A stretch of DNA of 64,000 nt from contig NC_083577.1 in NCBI RefSeq assembly GCF_027579695.1, positions 43,874,198 to 43,938,197 on the forward strand, given 5' to 3'. A program made the position numbers and the translations under genes. This DNA comes from Neoarius graeffei (lineage: Eukaryota > Chordata > Actinopteri > Siluriformes > Ariidae). A model generated the notes under the pieces. It was not told where the DNA came from. It saw only the letters and a program-made list of their open reading frames with translations, and did not search any database. Position 1 is the stretch's first letter. Each line of letters starts with the position of its first letter. This document shows positions 61,169 to 64,000 of the stretch, piece by piece.

Positions 61169-63137
61169 GCTGTTTTCAGTGCGAGAGGTCCCCCAAGCCT
61201 CCACGGGATTCTCCCCATTTGAATTATTATATGGGCATAAGCCGCGTGGCATTCTAGATGTGCTGCGGGAAAATTGGGAGGAGGGACCTTCACAAAGCAA
61301 AAATGAAATTAAATACGTTATGGACCTGCGTGCAAAACTCCACACCCTCACCCACCTAACCCAGGAGAATTTGCAGCAGGCCCAAGAACGGCAAGCCCGC
61401 CTGTATAACAAGGGTACGCGCCTTAGAGAGTTCGCACCGGGAGATAAAGTACTCGTACTGTTGCCCACATCGAGCTCCAAATTGGTCGCCAAGTGGCAAG
61501 GACCCTTTGAGGTCACACGGCGAGTCAGGGACGTCGACTACGAGGTGAGGCAAACGGACAGGGGTGGGGCGCTACAGATTTACCACCTCAACCTGCTTAA
61601 ACTCTGGAATGAGGGGGTCCCTGTGGCATTGGTGTCGGTGGTTCCGGAGAAGGCAGAGCTGGGGCCGGAGGTTCAAAAAGGGGCATTGGTGTCAGGTATC
61701 CCTCCAGTCCCCTGTGGAGACCACCTCTCCCCGACCCAGCTCGCGGAGGTCGCCCAGTTGCAGACCGAGTTTTCGGATGTGTTCTCGCCCCTGCCCGGTC
61801 ACACTAACCTCATAGAGCACCACATAGAGATGCCCCCGGGGGTGGTAATGCGTAGCCGCCCTTACAGGCTACCCGAACACAAAAAAAAGGTGGTTCGGGA
61901 AGAACTCGAGGCCATGCTCGAAATGGGCATCGTCGAGGAGTCCCACAGTGACTGGAGCAGCCCAGTGGTCTTGGTACCCAAGGCCGACGGGTCAGTCCGG
62001 TTCTGTGTGGACTATAGAAAAGTCAACGCGGTGTCTAAATTTGACGCGTACCCAATGCCTCAGATTGATGAGTTGCTCGATCGACTAGGCACGGCTCGCT
62101 TTTATTCGACACTGGATTTGACAAAGGGATACTGGCAGATCCCCTTGACTCCTCTATCCCGAGAAAAAACAGCCTTTTCCACACTGTTCGGATTACACCA
62201 ATTCGTCACACTTCCGTTTGGGCTGTTTGGGGCGCCCGCGACATTGCAGCGGCTGATGGACAGGGTCCTCCGCCCTCACACCACTTATGCGGCTGCTTAC
62301 CTAGATGACATCATCGTCTATAGTAATGACTGGCCGAGGCAGCTCGAACATCTGAGGGCCATCCTTAGGTCGCTGAGGCGGGCGGGGCTCACAGCCAACC
62401 CAAAGAAGTGTGCGATTGGGCGGGTGGAAGTACGGTATCTGGGCTTCCACTTGGGCAACGGGCAGGTGCGTCCCCAAATTAATAAGATGGCAGCAATTGC
62501 GGCCTGCCCGAGGCCCAAGACCAAAAAGGGGGTGAGACAGTTCCTGGGGCTGGCTGGCTATTACCGTAGGTTTATGCCTAATTATTCAGACATCACCAGC
62601 CTGCTGACTGATCTGACTAAAAAGGGGGCACCAGATCCGGTCCAGTGGATGGAGCAATGCCAGCAGGCTTTCTCTGAGGTAAAGGCTGCACTGTGTGGGG
62701 GGCCACTTTTACACTCCCCTGACTTCTCTCTCCCCTTTATGTTGCAGACCGATGCGTCGGACAGAGGGCTGGGGGCTGTTTTGTCCCAGGAGGGGGAGGG
62801 GGAGGACTGCCCAGTCTTATACATCAGCAGGAAGCTGTCGGTGCGTGAGGGGCGCTACAGCACCATAGAGAAAGAGTGTTTGGCGATCAAGTGGGCGGTC
62901 CTCGCCCTCCGTTACTACCTGCTGGGGCGCCCTTTCACCCTCTGTTTGGACCACGCGCTCCTCCAGTGGCTCCACCGCATGAAGGATGCCAACGCGCAGA
63001 TCACCCGTTGGTATCTGGCACTCCAACCCTTTAATTTCAAGGTGGTCCACAGGCCAGGGGCGCAGATGGTCATGGCAGACTTCCTCTCCCATCAAGGGGG
63101 GGGAGTCGGCTGCAGGCCGGACGGCCACCCGGCCTGA
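61169..63137 (+). CDS. Element B integrase C-terminus, RT and RNase H
   Basis: One open frame of about 656 codons. Integrase end: [20 protein letters not shown], then a GPF-type tail ([19 protein letters not shown] and YHLNLLKLW). [44 protein letters not shown] (catalytic, near 62299). RNase [31 protein letters not shown]. The RNase H end is unbroken at 63137. Because the frame is cut off from gag, protease and the integrase core, it is not functional as placed. Confidence 0.9.
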
Positions 63138-63154
63138 GTCAGGCGGTGGGGGTA

Positions 63155-63170
63155 TGTGGCAGTGGGGGCA
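63155..63170 (+). repeat. 16-bp duplication before the 3' LTR
   Basis: TGTGGCAGTGGGGGCA repeats the first bases of the LTR, so the LTR seems to start twice (63155 and 63171). Confidence 0.85.
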
Positions 63171-63472
63171 TGTGGCAGTGGGGGTGTGGTCAAGCGCCGG
63201 TCTGTGACAGGAGGGCGGAGTCAGGGAAGGTAAGTGGCAGAATCACTACACCTGAGAGCAATTAACCTGTGTTTGTGTGTCTTCCCAGTGACCGCGCCCT
63301 ACTTAAGGAGGGAGAGCGAGAGCAGAGGGACTCGCCCCCGAACGAGACGCCAAGTTATGTGCGCATCTATATTTACTTGGTCACTGAAAAGTGTAACAAT
63401 AAATAACACTTTACAAACCCGATCTCTGTCCTGCCGTCTTCTGTGCTCCACCCTTCCACATGAACCGCCACA
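63171..63472 (+). repeat. Element B 3' LTR
   Basis: 302 bp, ends ACCGCCACA, followed by TSD TCACT. Confidence 0.93.
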
Positions 63473-64000
63473 TCACTATTGACCAGCGAAGTGCAACTCA
63501 CCGCCCAGTAACTGCCCACGGAGAACTGGCTGGTGTATGCCGACCTGAAGCATGTGATCCTCCAGCAAGTCAGTCGGTCCCCAGAGCAACATTAGCAGCA
63601 CTTCCAGGACCTCATGCTGGAGGAGGTTGGCTGACCTTTCGCCTACGGCCAGCAGCTGCGGGACACCCGTCGGTGGTGGCTGAGAGTGGAGAAATGTGAC
63701 ATCAAGGAAATCATTGATGCGGTGGCGCTGGAGCAATTCATCACTCGGCTGCCGAGGGGGGACGGTGGAATGGGTCCAGTGCCACCGCCCGGCATTGCTG
63801 GATCAGGGCATTGAGCTGGTGGAGGATCATCTAGCAGAGGTTCCAGTGGCAGGCAGACATCCAACTTCTCTCTCTCTCTCCCATTCTGTTCCTCCCCTCC
63901 CCCCATCCCCTCCCCACACCACGGAAGTGGGGGCCAATTCCCCCACAGCCATCTCCCCAAGCCCATGGTTCCCCTTCCCCCTCCTCCCTGTGCGTTTCTG
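63473..64000 (+). pseudogene. Element A gag, second part, SCAN-like
   Basis: Continues element A after B: ENWLVYADLKHVILQQVSRS, then the SCAN-like block with LEQFITRLPRG in a shifted frame. Stops near 63590 and 63631. Runs off the window. Confidence 0.75.

Larger units (their letters stand above)
54436..63472 (+). mobile_element. Gmr1-like Gypsy element B, TSD TCACT, INT before RT
   Basis: 302-bp LTRs at both ends, TCACT at 54431-54435 and 63473-63477. Order: gag, protease, integrase, then RT and RNase H, the reverse of ordinary Gypsy. I know this order from Gmr1 of Atlantic cod and its relatives. An L2 LINE (57038-61165) splits the integrase. Confidence 0.92.
53757..64000 (+). mobile_element. 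Gmr1-like Gypsy element A, runs off the window
   Basis: 5' LTR 53757-54080, primer site, gag start at 54124, interrupted at 54436 by element B, gag resumes at 63473. Its gag has stops and frameshifts. The remainder lies beyond 64000. Confidence 0.85.

Noticed and set aside
61166..61516. N-terminal 117-codon extension of the L2 protein
   Set aside because: It is antisense to the Gypsy integrase C-terminus; the L2 sequence itself ends at 61165.

Overview
The window is vertebrate, almost certainly teleost, genomic DNA. It holds one recognisable host gene, an intron-rich member of the NXPE family on the minus strand, in a dense pile of transposable elements. The clues are introns with GT/AG ends, tRNA-derived SINEs of the fish Mermaid/V-SINE type in at least eight places, L2-, I- and CR1/Rex1-like LINEs, Tc1, hAT and Kolobok-like DNA transposons, Ty3/Gypsy elements and an endogenous retrovirus. 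The SINE and Tc1 repertoire resembles otophysan fish such as catfish or zebrafish relatives; that last step is inference.

Layout. 1-7470: a SINE fragment and a decayed Ty3/Gypsy element (gag-PR-RT-RH-IN, 3' LTR), interrupted by a TIR element with a 6-bp duplication. 7471-9762: L2 3' end, a hAT/BED fragment and a SINE. 9849-26505 (minus): the NXPE gene, five coding exons totalling 1680 nt (559 codons plus stop) with consistent splice phases. Its introns hold two Tc1 relics, two hAT deletion derivatives with intact 8-bp target duplications (TSDs), a mariner-like relic, and GATC-rich palindromic arrays (a 227-bp higher-order repeat and a 575-bp foldback element). 26506-29038: SINEs and a THAP-domain fragment.

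29039-53755 is a nested stack. A degenerate I-like LINE (parts at 41410-41491, 47400-48914, 50584-51440, 53349-53755) is cut by (i) a 1.06-kb CAG-terminal element (29039-41409), itself split by an L2 LINE (29666-41090), itself split by a SINE (13-bp TSD) and by an env-deleted gammaretrovirus-like provirus (32004-38755) with indistinguishable 400-bp LTRs; (ii) a TTAA-flanked Kolobok-like element (41492-47395) loaded with three tandem ~1.7-kb units; (iii) a Tc1 copy; (iv) a 221-bp solo LTR; (v) a hAT element holding a CR1/Rex1-like LINE tail. 53757-64000: an old Gmr1-like Gypsy element (5' LTR and gag) interrupted by a younger relative (54436-63472, TSD TCACT) in which integrase lies upstream of reverse transcriptase and gag carries a SCAN-like segment. 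That younger element is in turn split by a second L2 LINE with an uninterrupted endonuclease-RT frame.

Apart from the NXPE gene nothing looks like a host function. The interest lies in how recent and precise the insertions are: TSDs define relative order, and where two elements interrupt the I-like LINE (Kolobok, solo LTR) its frame continues across the empty site. All TE family names rest on motifs read by eye. No database search was possible.
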